Below, in pieces: positions 56,213 to 64,000 of a stretch of 64,000 bases of DNA; the first letter of the stretch is position 1, and each line of letters begins with the position of its first letter. Made by a program: the position numbers and the translations under genes. The notes beneath the pieces were generated by a model. The model saw only the letters and a program-made list of their open reading frames with translations, did no database searches and was not told the origin of the DNA. The DNA comes from an uncultured Spirochaetales bacterium. Its GTDB lineage: Bacteria > Spirochaetota > Spirochaetia > Sphaerochaetales > Sphaerochaetaceae. The stretch spans positions 1-64,000 of the forward strand of contig CAKQRI010000001.1 of assembly GCA_934271365.1 (NCBI GenBank), given 5' to 3'.

Positions 56213-58237
56213 ATGGTGGATATTATCAGCAGCAATCCTGCTATCCTTTTGGGAATCATCCTTCTGTTCTTTTTCATTAACCTGATTATAACCCTTATTC
56301 TCAGGGCATCGGATAAGAAGGATAGGAGCCTTAAGAATGTCACAGCAAGGATTGCATCTTTCAGAAATGAAGTGAAGACCTCTTCTGACCGTGTTGTAGC
56401 TACGGCAAAAGACTGTGAGCAGATGGTTTCTGCGCGCATTGAAGAGGCTCAGTCTACGATTGATAACGTTGCGGCATCTCTTGATATTCTCAAAGTGCAT
56501 CAGACAGAGCTCAACGCACTTGATAGCGTCTGCAGGAATTACCGGATTGCACTTGAGAAGCTGAAAGCCCAGACAGAGCAGGCAGAGGCAAGAATACAGG
56601 CCGTACAGAAGGAGGTCCGTGCAGCAGAAGAAGTGCATGATTTTGTTCAACAGTTCCAGGAGGATACAGAGAAGCTTGCCAATAGGCTTCAGGATATAAA
56701 GACCGAGTATGTAAGGCTTGTTGCATCCACAGAAGAAGGGCTGAAGAAAGCTGCTGTAAAGCAGAAGGAAGACAATGATGAGATGCTTTCTCAGTTTGCG
56801 GTAGCAATAGAGCGATATAAGAGTCAGCTTGCAGAGTTCGTTGCAGGAGAGAAGACAGGCTTTGCTGAAGAGTGCGAACGGCAGGAGGATATTCTCAGAG
56901 ACGGTACAGCATCTCTTGAGAACAAGAAAGCTGAGATATCTGCAGTGCTTGAAGAGGAAAAAAGCAATCTTGAAGAATTCAGAAGCAAGATTGCAGAAGA
57001 GAGAAGCAATCTTGAGAGCCAGTTTGAGAGTGATAAGGAAAAGCATGATGCTGATCTTGCTGCCCTTGAGGAGGCTAGAGGCCAGATTAAGTCAGATTCT
57101 GAGTCTGCTCTCTCTGTATTTTCAGATTCACTTCATTCTCTTGTATCTGCAAAGAGCAATGAGATTTCATCTGCAGTAGAGGCTCTAAAGGCGGATGCTG
57201 ATGAGAAGAAAGCAGAAATAGAGAATAGAATCAGTGTTCTTGAGGCTGAGATTGATGAGAGATTCAATGAGGCTAAGAGCCATCTTGATTCAGAGATTGC
57301 AGAAGCATCCGATTCTTCTGCAAAGATGTGTGAGAATGCCGCTCTTCGTCTTAAGGAAGATTATGATAAGTTCTCACTGGATCTCTCAGCACTTCTTGAG
57401 AAGCGCCGCGATGATCTCAATTCAATTATTGCTGAATACAACAGAGCAATGGCTGAGACGAAGAACAATGGCGAGAACGCAATGTCTCAGCTAGAAGAGC
57501 GAGAAGGTAATCTGGAGTCTAAGCTTGAGGCTCTGATCTCAGATGTCCAGAGAGAAGGCGAAGAGAAGCTGAGAAAGATAAATGAGGATGCAGAGAACTC
57601 AAGAGTGAATCTCAGGCTTTCCCTTGATGAGAGCTATCAGGAAGTGGTCAGGACAAGCAAAGAGCAGCTTGATAGGATAAAGAATGATGGTGTTTCTATT
57701 GCAGCAGAGCTTGCAGATCAGATTATAGAGCATAAAGAGACTATATCCCTTCTTAATGAAGGCACCAACAATCGTATATCAGAGGCTGTTGATCATCTGA
57801 ATACACTGAAGGATTCGATAAAGAGCAATGAGGAGAAGCTTTCTTCTGTATGCCAGGAAATCACAGTGAAGAAGCAGGATCTCTATAAGATTTATCAGGA
57901 TAGGATAGATGCAGAGGCAGAACTAGAGCTGGTAAAGGGCGAGGCTATAAAGCTTGAGACAGAGGCCAAGAACTTCAAGAGCCAGAGAATAAATGAAGAA
58001 GCTACTCTCGTTCGTCTCCGTTCTCAGCAGGAAGTTCTTAAGAAGAGCGAAGCAAGAGGTGAGGATGCTGAATCCCGTAATGAAGACAAGAGTCCTGATT
58101 CAGATGCACCTGTAAAGCCAGATGTGCCTGTATCCGACAGTTCTGAGAAGAAAAAGCCAGAGGATATGATAGAAGCTTTTCCTGATGATATATTTATTGG
58201 CGATGAAGAGAACATAGATCTCTCTGACGAAGATTGA
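56213..58237 (+). CDS. Long coiled-coil protein with N-terminal membrane anchor (SpiroCoCo-like)
   Basis: 674 residues. Residues about 10-30 form one hydrophobic helix (LLGIILLFFFINLIITLIL), then almost the whole protein is a Glu/Lys/Ala heptad-rich coiled coil to about residue 610, ending in an acidic Asp/Pro/Ser-rich tail. There is no enzymatic motif. Spirochaetes carry such anchored coiled-coil proteins and this one resembles them in architecture; the exact family is my inference. A structural or cell-shape role is plausible. GGAGG lies 7 bases before the ATG. Confidence 0.75.
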   Translation: MVDIISSNPAILLGIILLFFFINLIITLILRASDKKDRSLKNVTARIASFRNEVKTSSDRVVATAKDCEQMVSARIEEAQSTIDNVAASLDILKVHQTELNALDSVCRNYRIALEKLKAQTEQAEARIQAVQKEVRAAEEVHDFVQQFQEDTEKLANRLQDIKTEYVRLVASTEEGLKKAAVKQKEDNDEMLSQFAVAIERYKSQLAEFVAGEKTGFAEECERQEDILRDGTASLENKKAEISAVLEEEKSNLEEFRSKIAEERSNLESQFESDKEKHDADLAALEEARGQIKSDSESALSVFSDSLHSLVSAKSNEISSAVEALKADADEKKAEIENRISVLEAEIDERFNEAKSHLDSEIAEASDSSAKMCENAALRLKEDYDKFSLDLSALLEKRRDDLNSIIAEYNRAMAETKNNGENAMSQLEEREGNLESKLEALISDVQREGEEKLRKINEDAENSRVNLRLSLDESYQEVVRTSKEQLDRIKNDGVSIAAELADQIIEHKETISLLNEGTNNRISEAVDHLNTLKDSIKSNEEKLSSVCQEITVKKQDLYKIYQDRIDAEAELELVKGEAIKLETEAKNFKSQRINEEATLVRLRSQQEVLKKSEARGEDAESRNEDKSPDSDAPVKPDVPVSDSSEKKKPEDMIEAFPDDIFIGDEENIDLSDED

Positions 58238-58265
58238 CGAAAGGCTGTTGCATTATTATCTTCTT

Positions 58266-58287
58266 AAGTGCCTCTTCTGGGGCACTT
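58266..58287 (+). terminator. Weak terminator after the coiled-coil gene
   Basis: AAGTGCC (58266-58272) pairs with GGCACTT (58281-58287), followed by TTATTATG rather than a pure T run. It probably separates the coiled-coil gene from grpE. Confidence 0.6.
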
Positions 58288-58321
58288 TATTATGAATATA
58301 TGGATATAAAGGGTTAGATTT

Positions 58322-58903
58322 ATGGCTGATGATAAGAAGAAAGACAAAGAGTCTGAAACAATAGATGAGAAGAAGGTTGCATCAGAAGAAAGTGATGCTA
58401 AGGTATCAGATGATAAGGTGTCAGAGATTGAATCTCTTAATCAGAAGATAAAGGATCTCGAAGCTGAAATCGCGAAGCTTAAGGATGAGGACCTTAGATA
58501 TAGAGCTGATACAGAGAATTTCAAGCGCAGGCTCAGACAGGACAAGGAGAATGCAATCAGATATGCAAATGAGCAGCTGATATCAGATCTTCTTACTCCG
58601 ATTGATAACTTTGAAAGAGCTATCAACGCAGCTGGGCAGAGCAGTGATTTTGATGCAATGAAGAAGGGCGTGGAAATGGTTCAGGACCAGCTTCTTTCAA
58701 CACTCCGCCAGAACTGGGGCCTTGAGATGATTGAGACAGAAGGAAAGGAGTTCAATCCTAATGAGATGGAAGCATACTCTGCAAAAGAGGAGGAAGGCCT
58801 TGATAAGGAGACGGTGCTTGCTGAGTTTGCAAAGGGGTGGAAGCTTCATGGAAAGGTTCTCAGAAGTGCAAAGGTAATGGTTGGAAAACCTAAGAGCAAT
58901 TAA
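58322..58903 (+). CDS. grpE: Nucleotide exchange factor GrpE
   Basis: 193 residues. An acidic N-terminus, a long helix (about 40-80) with DLRYRADTENFKRRLRQDKE and a compact C-terminal beta domain (HGKVLRSAKVMVGKP). It releases ADP from DnaK. A weak AAGGG lies 8 bases before the ATG. No hrcA gene and no CIRCE inverted repeat are visible upstream. Confidence 0.95.
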   Translation: MADDKKKDKESETIDEKKVASEESDAKVSDDKVSEIESLNQKIKDLEAEIAKLKDEDLRYRADTENFKRRLRQDKENAIRYANEQLISDLLTPIDNFERAINAAGQSSDFDAMKKGVEMVQDQLLSTLRQNWGLEMIETEGKEFNPNEMEAYSAKEEEGLDKETVLAEFAKGWKLHGKVLRSAKVMVGKPKSN

Positions 58904-58918
58904 ATTTTATAAACGACA

Positions 58919-58947
58919 TTGACGATTCTGTTAGTTATTATTAATTT
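58919..58947 (+). promoter_or_regulatory. Possible dnaK promoter
   Basis: TTGACG (58919-58924), a 17-base spacer and TAATTT (58942-58947), in the 106-base grpE-dnaK gap, with a small GGGC/GCCC stem downstream. It could add dnaK-dnaJ transcripts to those from grpE. Confidence 0.55.
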
Positions 58948-59009
58948 AGTTGCAGATGGGCGATAAGCCCTGATATTTATATATAGAAAATTGATGGAGA
59001 GTAAATAAA

Positions 59010-60932
59010 ATGGGAAAGATTATTGGTATTGACCTTGGTACAACAAACAGCTGTGTTGCCGTGATGGATGGCAATGAGCCTGTTGTTATTGCAAACAGCG
59101 AAGGAGACAGAACCACTCCTTCTGTAGTAGGTTTCAAAGGCGAGGATCGTCTTGTAGGAAAGCCTGCAAAGAACCAGATGGTAACAAACCCAGAGAAGAC
59201 TGTTTATTCTATTAAGAGATTCATGGGAAGAAAGTTCCACGAAGTCTCTGAAGAGATTAAGATGGTTCCATATAAAGTTGTTGCTGGCTCAAATGATGAG
59301 ATCAGAGTAGATATTGACGGTAAGCTTTATAGCCCACAGGAAATAAGTGCAATCATTCTTCAGAAGATGAAGAAGACAGCAGAGGATTTCCTTGGAGAGG
59401 AAGTTACTGAGGCTGTTATTACAGTTCCTGCATATTTCAATGATGCTCAGAGACAGGCAACAAAGGATGCAGGTAGGATTGCGGGGCTTGATGTTAAGAG
59501 AATTGTAAACGAGCCTACAGCTGCAGCTCTAGCTTATGGTTTCGGTAAGGATTCTTCAAAAGAAGAGAAGATTGCAGTATATGACTTCGGTGGAGGTACG
59601 TTCGATATCTCAATTCTTGAGCTTGGTGACGGTGTATTCGAAGTAAAATCTACAAATGGTGATACTCATCTTGGTGGAGATAATATTGATCAGGTTATCA
59701 TTGATTGGCTTGTAAGTGATTTCAAGAGCGAGACAGGAATTGACCTCTCTCAGGACAAGATGGCACTTCAGCGTCTGAAGGAAGCTGCTGAGCAGGCTAA
59801 GATTATCCTCTCATCTTCTACAAATACTACAATCAATCTGCCATTCATTACAGCAGATGCAACAGGTCCAAAGCATCTTCAGAAGGATCTTTCACGTGCT
59901 AAATTCGAGCAGATGATTACTCCTCTTGTAGAGAGAACAAAGATTCCATGCCAGAATGCACTCAGGGATGCAGGTCTTGATGCAAGCCAGATTGATGAGG
60001 TTGTTCTCGTTGGTGGTTCAACAAGAATCCCTATGGTTCAGGAAATGGTTAAGAAGCTCTTTGGTAAGGAACCACATAAGGGTGTAAACCCAGATGAGGT
60101 TGTAGCAGTAGGTGCTTCTATTCAGGGGGGAATCCTGAAGGGAGATGTAAAGGATGTTCTTCTTCTTGATGTAACTCCGCTTTCTCTTGGAATTGAGACA
60201 CTCGGTGGAGTAACAACAAAGCTTATTGAGAGAAATACTACTATTCCTACAAGAAAGAGTCAGATCTTCTCAACAGCAGCAGACGGACAGACTGCGGTAT
60301 CTATTCATGTTCTTCAGGGTGAAAGAGAGCTTGCTAGCCAGAACAGAACACTTGGCAACTTCAACCTTGAAGGAATTGCACCAGCTCCACGTGGAGTACC
60401 GCAGATTGAGGTAACATTCGATATTGATGCTAACGGCATTGTCCATGTATCTGCAAAGGATCTTGGTACAGGCAAGGAGCAGAAGATTAGAATTGAGTCT
60501 TCTTCAGGTCTTTCAGAGTCAGAAATCGACAAGATGGTTAAAGATGCGGAGGCTCACGCTGAAGAGGACAAGAAGACAAGAGAGAATATTGAAGCTAAGA
60601 ACAATGCAGAAGCAACTGTATATTCAACAGAGAAGGCTCTTGCAGACTATGGTGATAAGATCTCTGCTGAAGAGAAGAGCTCCATTGAGGCAGCAGTTAA
60701 GGATCTGAAGGATGCAATTGCAGCTAATGCAGGCGCTGATGAGCTTAAGAGCAAGACAGAGAAAGTCCAGCAGGTTTCAATGCAGCTTGGGCAGAAGGTA
60801 TATGAAGCTGCTCAGCAGCAGTCTAATGCTTCTTCAGCTTCACAGCAGAGTGCAGGCCCAGATGCATCTTCATCTTCTACAGGTAAGAATGATGATGGCT
60901 CTGTGGATGCAGACTTCGAAGAAGTAAAATAA
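59010..60932 (+). CDS. dnaK: Molecular chaperone DnaK (Hsp70)
   Basis: 640 residues. The ATPase domain opens [18 protein letters not shown] and includes [17 protein letters not shown] and [11 protein letters not shown]; after linker [19 protein letters not shown] comes the substrate-binding domain with its lid and a Ser/Gln/Asp-rich tail ending DFEEVK. GGAG precedes the ATG. It acts with the flanking grpE and dnaJ and with clpB at 7.2 kb. Confidence 0.98.
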   Translation: MGKIIGIDLGTTNSCVAVMDGNEPVVIANSEGDRTTPSVVGFKGEDRLVGKPAKNQMVTNPEKTVYSIKRFMGRKFHEVSEEIKMVPYKVVAGSNDEIRVDIDGKLYSPQEISAIILQKMKKTAEDFLGEEVTEAVITVPAYFNDAQRQATKDAGRIAGLDVKRIVNEPTAAALAYGFGKDSSKEEKIAVYDFGGGTFDISILELGDGVFEVKSTNGDTHLGGDNIDQVIIDWLVSDFKSETGIDLSQDKMALQRLKEAAEQAKIILSSSTNTTINLPFITADATGPKHLQKDLSRAKFEQMITPLVERTKIPCQNALRDAGLDASQIDEVVLVGGSTRIPMVQEMVKKLFGKEPHKGVNPDEVVAVGASIQGGILKGDVKDVLLLDVTPLSLGIETLGGVTTKLIERNTTIPTRKSQIFSTAADGQTAVSIHVLQGERELASQNRTLGNFNLEGIAPAPRGVPQIEVTFDIDANGIVHVSAKDLGTGKEQKIRIESSSGLSESEIDKMVKDAEAHAEEDKKTRENIEAKNNAEATVYSTEKALADYGDKISAEEKSSIEAAVKDLKDAIAANAGADELKSKTEKVQQVSMQLGQKVYEAAQQQSNASSASQQSAGPDASSSSTGKNDDGSVDADFEEVK

Positions 60933-60952
60933 AATACCTTTAGGCTTCTGAT

Positions 60953-60981
60953 GAAAGCAGCATGGATGACATGCTGCTTTC
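60953..60981 (+). promoter_or_regulatory. Stem-loop between dnaK and dnaJ
   Basis: A perfect 11-bp stem (GAAAGCAGCAT with ATGCTGCTTTC) with a 7-base loop lies 20 bases after the dnaK stop. There is no T tract, so it probably stabilises dnaK mRNA or is a processing site that lowers dnaJ expression. Confidence 0.7.
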
Positions 60982-60999
60982 TCAGTATAGGTGGGGAAA

Positions 61000-62109
61000 A
61001 TGGCAAAACGTGATTATTATGAAGTTCTGGGTGTAAGCAAGACAGCTACAGATGACGAGATAAAGAAGGCCTATAGAAAGATTGCAATGGCAAATCATCC
61101 GGATACCCATCCGAATGATAAAGAGGCAGAAGAGAGATTCAAGGAAGCAAGTGAGGCTTATGAGGTTCTCTCTGATGCTAAGAAGAGAAGCGCATATGAT
61201 CAGCATGGATTTGCTGGTGTAGATGGAATGGGCGGTGGGGATTACTCAAATGTTTACCGTGATTTCAGCGATATCTTCGGTGGTGGTGCTTTCGGTGATA
61301 TCTTCGGATCGTTCTTTGGTGGTGGCTCATCAAGGAGAAATCCAAATGCTCCAGCCCAGGGACAATCCTTAAGATATGATCTTACAATAGATTTCAAGGA
61401 AGCTCTCTTTGGAGCAAAAAAGGAGATTGTCTTCTATCATGATGTTGCATGCTCTCACTGTGGTGGCAGTGGTGGCAGGGGCAGAAGAACATGTCCTACT
61501 TGCGGTGGTTCTGGCCAGGTGGCTAGTGGTAATGGATTCTTCCAGATGGCTAGCACATGTAAGGCATGTAAGGGAACTGGATATGTTGTTGATAACCCAT
61601 GTTCAAGCTGTCATGGTACAGGAGTTGAACGTAAGCAGGAGAAGCTTATAGTGACAATTCCTGCAGGAACGGATAATGGTACAAGGCTCACAGCAAGAGG
61701 TAAGGGTGATGCTGGCTCTAATGGTGGACCTGCTGGAGATCTGGTAATATTTGTAAGCGTCAAGCAGGATAGGTATTTTGTCCGAGATGGTAATGATATC
61801 TATCTTCAGATTCCTATTTCGATAACTCAGGCTTCTCTTGGTGCTTCCATCCAGGTTCCTACAGTAGATGGTACAGATGTAATAGTATCCATTCCATCAG
61901 GTACTCAGACAGGAAAGATCCTCCGTCTTAAAGGAAAGGGGGCTCCTGTATTCAGAGGCTCTGGCCGTGGTGATATGTTCTTGAGGATAGTAGTTGCTGT
62001 GCCTAAGCGGCTTGGACTTAAGGAAAAAAAGATTATGCAGCAGCTTGCCGATGAGCTGAAGAGCTCAGATAGGCCTACTCCGATGGAATATAATGAGGAT
62101 CTCGCTTGA
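61000..62109 (+). CDS. dnaJ: Chaperone protein DnaJ (Hsp40)
   Basis: 369 residues from ATG 61000; a GTG nine bases earlier is part of the SD region. The J domain has the HPD tripeptide ([11 protein letters not shown]), then a Gly/Phe-rich stretch, four CxxCxGxG zinc repeats ([32 protein letters not shown]) and the C-terminal substrate domains. It stimulates DnaK ATPase. Confidence 0.97.
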   Translation: MAKRDYYEVLGVSKTATDDEIKKAYRKIAMANHPDTHPNDKEAEERFKEASEAYEVLSDAKKRSAYDQHGFAGVDGMGGGDYSNVYRDFSDIFGGGAFGDIFGSFFGGGSSRRNPNAPAQGQSLRYDLTIDFKEALFGAKKEIVFYHDVACSHCGGSGGRGRRTCPTCGGSGQVASGNGFFQMASTCKACKGTGYVVDNPCSSCHGTGVERKQEKLIVTIPAGTDNGTRLTARGKGDAGSNGGPAGDLVIFVSVKQDRYFVRDGNDIYLQIPISITQASLGASIQVPTVDGTDVIVSIPSGTQTGKILRLKGKGAPVFRGSGRGDMFLRIVVAVPKRLGLKEKKIMQQLADELKSSDRPTPMEYNEDLA

Positions 62110-62142
62110 CGAGAGCCTCATTTGTTTAATAAGGTTACCACT

Positions 62143-62889
62143 ATGGGTGAGAAAGTTTACGGCTTCCATGCAATAGAGGAAGCTCTTAAGAAAGCAGGAA
62201 TGGGATCAACTCTCTATCTCCAGAGAAATGGAGGAGAGAAGCTTGTCGCATTAGAGAACAGCGCAAGGGCTACAGGAAAGGTGGCTGTTAAAAAGCTTTC
62301 TAAGCAGGAGCTAGATAGAATGCTTCCTGACGTTGATCTGAGAGGTGCTCTGCTTGATATAGGCGGGCCTAGAAGAGGAGCATCCAGACTCAGTGAGATG
62401 TCTATTGATGCTTTCTGCTCATCTTTGAAGAAAGAACAGGATGCTATTGTCCTTATTCTGGATGGCATTACAGATCCTCATAACCTCGGTGCAATACTTC
62501 GTTCTGCAGATCAGTTCGGTGTTGATCTTGTAGTAGTTCCGGAAAGAAGGAGCGTACAGGCAAATGAGACTGTTGTAAAAGTCTCTTCTGGTGCTGCTCA
62601 GTATGTGAATATAGCTGTTGTGACAAATCTAACAAGAGAGATTGATACGCTTAAGAAGAATGGCTTCTGGGTATATGGTGCAGATATGGCTGGAGAGGAT
62701 TCTTATGATGTATCATTCCCGTCACGTACAGTTATCGTAATGGGAAGTGAGGGCTCTGGCATGTCAAGTCTTGTAAGAAAGAACTGTGACCATATAATCT
62801 CGATACCAATGCGAGGTCATATAGATAGCCTCAATGTTTCAGTAGCTGCAGGAATTCTTCTTTATGAGTACCGCAGGACTAAAGCCTGA
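62143..62889 (+). CDS. rlmB: 23S rRNA (guanosine-2'-O-)-methyltransferase RlmB-like (TrmH/SpoU family)
   Basis: 248 residues from ATG 62143, eight bases after AAGG; an in-frame TTG upstream is rejected. The SpoU methyltransferase motifs are LDGITDPHNLGAILRSA, VMGSEGSGMS and IPMRGHIDSLNVSVAAGILLYE, which form the SAM-binding trefoil knot. An N-terminal L30e-like RNA-binding domain (about 1-85) precedes them. RlmB methylates G2251 of 23S rRNA in E. coli. Its end overlaps the convergent purD-like gene by 11 bases. Confidence 0.93.
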   Translation: MGEKVYGFHAIEEALKKAGMGSTLYLQRNGGEKLVALENSARATGKVAVKKLSKQELDRMLPDVDLRGALLDIGGPRRGASRLSEMSIDAFCSSLKKEQDAIVLILDGITDPHNLGAILRSADQFGVDLVVVPERRSVQANETVVKVSSGAAQYVNIAVVTNLTREIDTLKKNGFWVYGADMAGEDSYDVSFPSRTVIVMGSEGSGMSSLVRKNCDHIISIPMRGHIDSLNVSVAAGILLYEYRRTKA

Positions 62890-64000
62890 AGTACTCATTT
62901 CCGATATCTTCTCTATACCAGAGATTATCAAAGCGTTTGCCTTTGATCAGGGCATACGCTTTTTTATTTGCCTCTTCGATATTGATTCCCTTTCCGACAA
63001 TTGTAAGGTTTCTGCCTCCTGTTGTGACAGCTTTATCACTCCTGTCTTTCTGTATTGCGCCACAGAATACATCTGGCTTTCCTGCATATTCTCCTAAGAA
63101 TGCATTGGAAAGCCCATGGATCTCTTCTCCGATTTCAGGCTTTATAGGGTAGCCAGGAGATGCAAGCACAACTGCAACTGTGCATTCATCTTCTGTCTCA
63201 AGTTCAATTGAGCTGACATTGTCATTTCTCATTGCATACAGTATTGATACTATATCAGTCTTGATGATTGGAACCATCGCCTGGGTTGCAGGATCATTGA
63301 ATCTTACATGATAATCAACAAGTACAGGTCTCATATCTTCCCGCCGTATCTTTATTGACAGAGTAAGAACGCCTTTATATGCAAGCTGTTCGCATTTGAG
63401 ACCATACAGGGTAGGTTCAATAATCTCAGTCCTTATCGCTTCGAGCTGCTCTTCAGGAACAGGGACTGGGCATATTGCTCCCATTCCGCCTGTAGGTGTT
63501 GTATTAGCTTTATTTACTTTTGTGTACTCACTTACGATAGGCAGCTGAAGGTATCCATTTTTATCTATGAGGAGAGTTACTGTTACTGGTATTCCTGGAA
63601 TGTACTCCTCAAGCAGTACGGGCCCTTTCTGGAATAGATATTTAGCATAACTGATCAGAGCCTCTGTATCAGCACTGTCGAGCATTACTCTTGAAGGAGC
63701 AATAGAATTGCTTTTTATGATGAAATGCTCACCTCTATGTCTTGTCAGATATCTTTCAAGTGCTTCTGAATCAGAGAACAGAGAGTTCCTTGGCACAGGA
63801 ATATTGTGTCTGGATGTAAAAGCTCTTGAGAATGCCTTGTTTCCTTCAAGCTTTATAGATGTAGATGGAGCTCCGAAGACCTCTATGCCTTTAGCTAGAA
63901 GTGATTCAACAACTCCTGTGAAAAGAGGGGCTTCAGTTCCGATGAAGACAAAGTCAATATCGTGTAATCTGCATGCCTCATAGACGCTTTCCGGCGATGC
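62879..64000 (-). CDS. purD: PurD-like ATP-grasp protein (divergent phosphoribosylamine-glycine ligase), 5' end outside window
   Basis: At least 373 codons; the frame stays open to base 64000, so the true start is off the edge. The order of motifs follows PurD: EVFGAPSTSIKLEGNKAF, PTGGMGAICPVPVP, RFNDPATQAMVP, and a C-terminal TTGGRNLTIVGKG. But the usual KADGLAAGKGV loop reads KSNSIAPSRVM and the E(x)NxRFGDPE metal site reads DYHVRFNDPA. PurD makes glycinamide ribonucleotide in purine synthesis; this copy may be an unusual active form, a relative with another job, or decaying. Convergent with rlmB. Confidence 0.8.
   Translation of the reverse strand, partial: ASPESVYEACRLHDIDFVFIGTEAPLFTGVVESLLAKGIEVFGAPSTSIKLEGNKAFSRAFTSRHNIPVPRNSLFSDSEALERYLTRHRGEHFIIKSNSIAPSRVMLDSADTEALISYAKYLFQKGPVLLEEYIPGIPVTVTLLIDKNGYLQLPIVSEYTKVNKANTTPTGGMGAICPVPVPEEQLEAIRTEIIEPTLYGLKCEQLAYKGVLTLSIKIRREDMRPVLVDYHVRFNDPATQAMVPIIKTDIVSILYAMRNDNVSSIELETEDECTVAVVLASPGYPIKPEIGEEIHGLSNAFLGEYAGKPDVFCGAIQKDRSDKAVTTGGRNLTIVGKGINIEEANKKAYALIKGKRFDNLWYREDIGNEYFRL

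Noticed and set aside
1..64000. CRISPR arrays, insertion sequences, prophage or defence islands
   Set aside because: No regularly spaced repeats, transposase, integrase or defence protein motif is present in any frame examined.

Overview
The window is a gene-dense bacterial chromosome segment of moderate-to-low G+C with uniform codon use. Many features point to a spirochaete, most likely Sphaerochaetales (gut or anaerobic Sphaerochaeta-like). These are a str operon without fusA, an alpha operon without rpsD, a spc operon without adk/map/infA, tandem 5S genes, a MetQ-type binding protein whose signal peptide has no lipobox Cys, and a long single-membrane-span coiled-coil protein of the spirochaete type. 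Lineage is inferred from protein style and gene order only. I see no IS element, prophage, CRISPR array or restriction island.

Layout. 1-9.8 kb: end of an rRNA operon (two 5S genes), a low-molecular-weight phosphatase, the methionine importer metN-metI plus metQ, rmuC, ornithine carbamoyltransferase, tRNA-Arg(CCG), a TetR regulator and clpB. 9.7-14.4 kb: a MocA-like nucleotidyltransferase, a DUF554 membrane protein with a degenerate macro-domain protein, and glycogen phosphorylase. 14.6-42.4 kb: the core information-processing block, in order tRNA-Thr, rpmG, tRNA-Trp, secE, nusG, rplKAJL, rpoBC, rpsLG, a TSCPD protein, tuf, the S10/spc ribosomal genes, secY, rpmJ-rpsM-rpsK-rpoA-rplQ. 42.4-51.7 kb: RNase Y with YmdB, then a complete dipeptide/oligopeptide ABC importer translationally coupled to an MmgE/PrpD enzyme. 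51.7-58.2 kb: a GerMN-domain protein divergent from PTS enzyme I, then Der GTPase, a HAD phosphatase and the coiled-coil protein. 58.3-64 kb: grpE-dnaK-dnaJ, rlmB, and a divergent PurD-like ATP-grasp protein that runs off the right edge.

How it works together. Most of the window is a housekeeping superblock in which transcription and translation genes are packed with 1-15 base gaps or 1-14 base overlaps. Regulation appears as stem-loops at operon joints: an L1-binding rRNA mimic before rplK, three hairpins before rpoB, hairpins between tuf and rpsJ, rpsK and rpoA, oppA and oppB, and dnaK and dnaJ.

I found no new multi-gene system. The observations most worth a second look are: (1) a 25-codon methionine-rich leader ORF between metI and metQ; (2) a 31-codon ORF with two CxxC knuckles between rpoC and rpsL, ending one base before the rpsL start; (3) several genes whose -10 hexamer ends exactly 7 bases before the ATG with no Shine-Dalgarno, predicting leaderless mRNAs; (4) a shortened macro domain without its ligand loops; (5) a PurD homologue with altered ATP-grasp motifs; (6) a perfect 12-bp inverted repeat enclosing tRNA-Trp.
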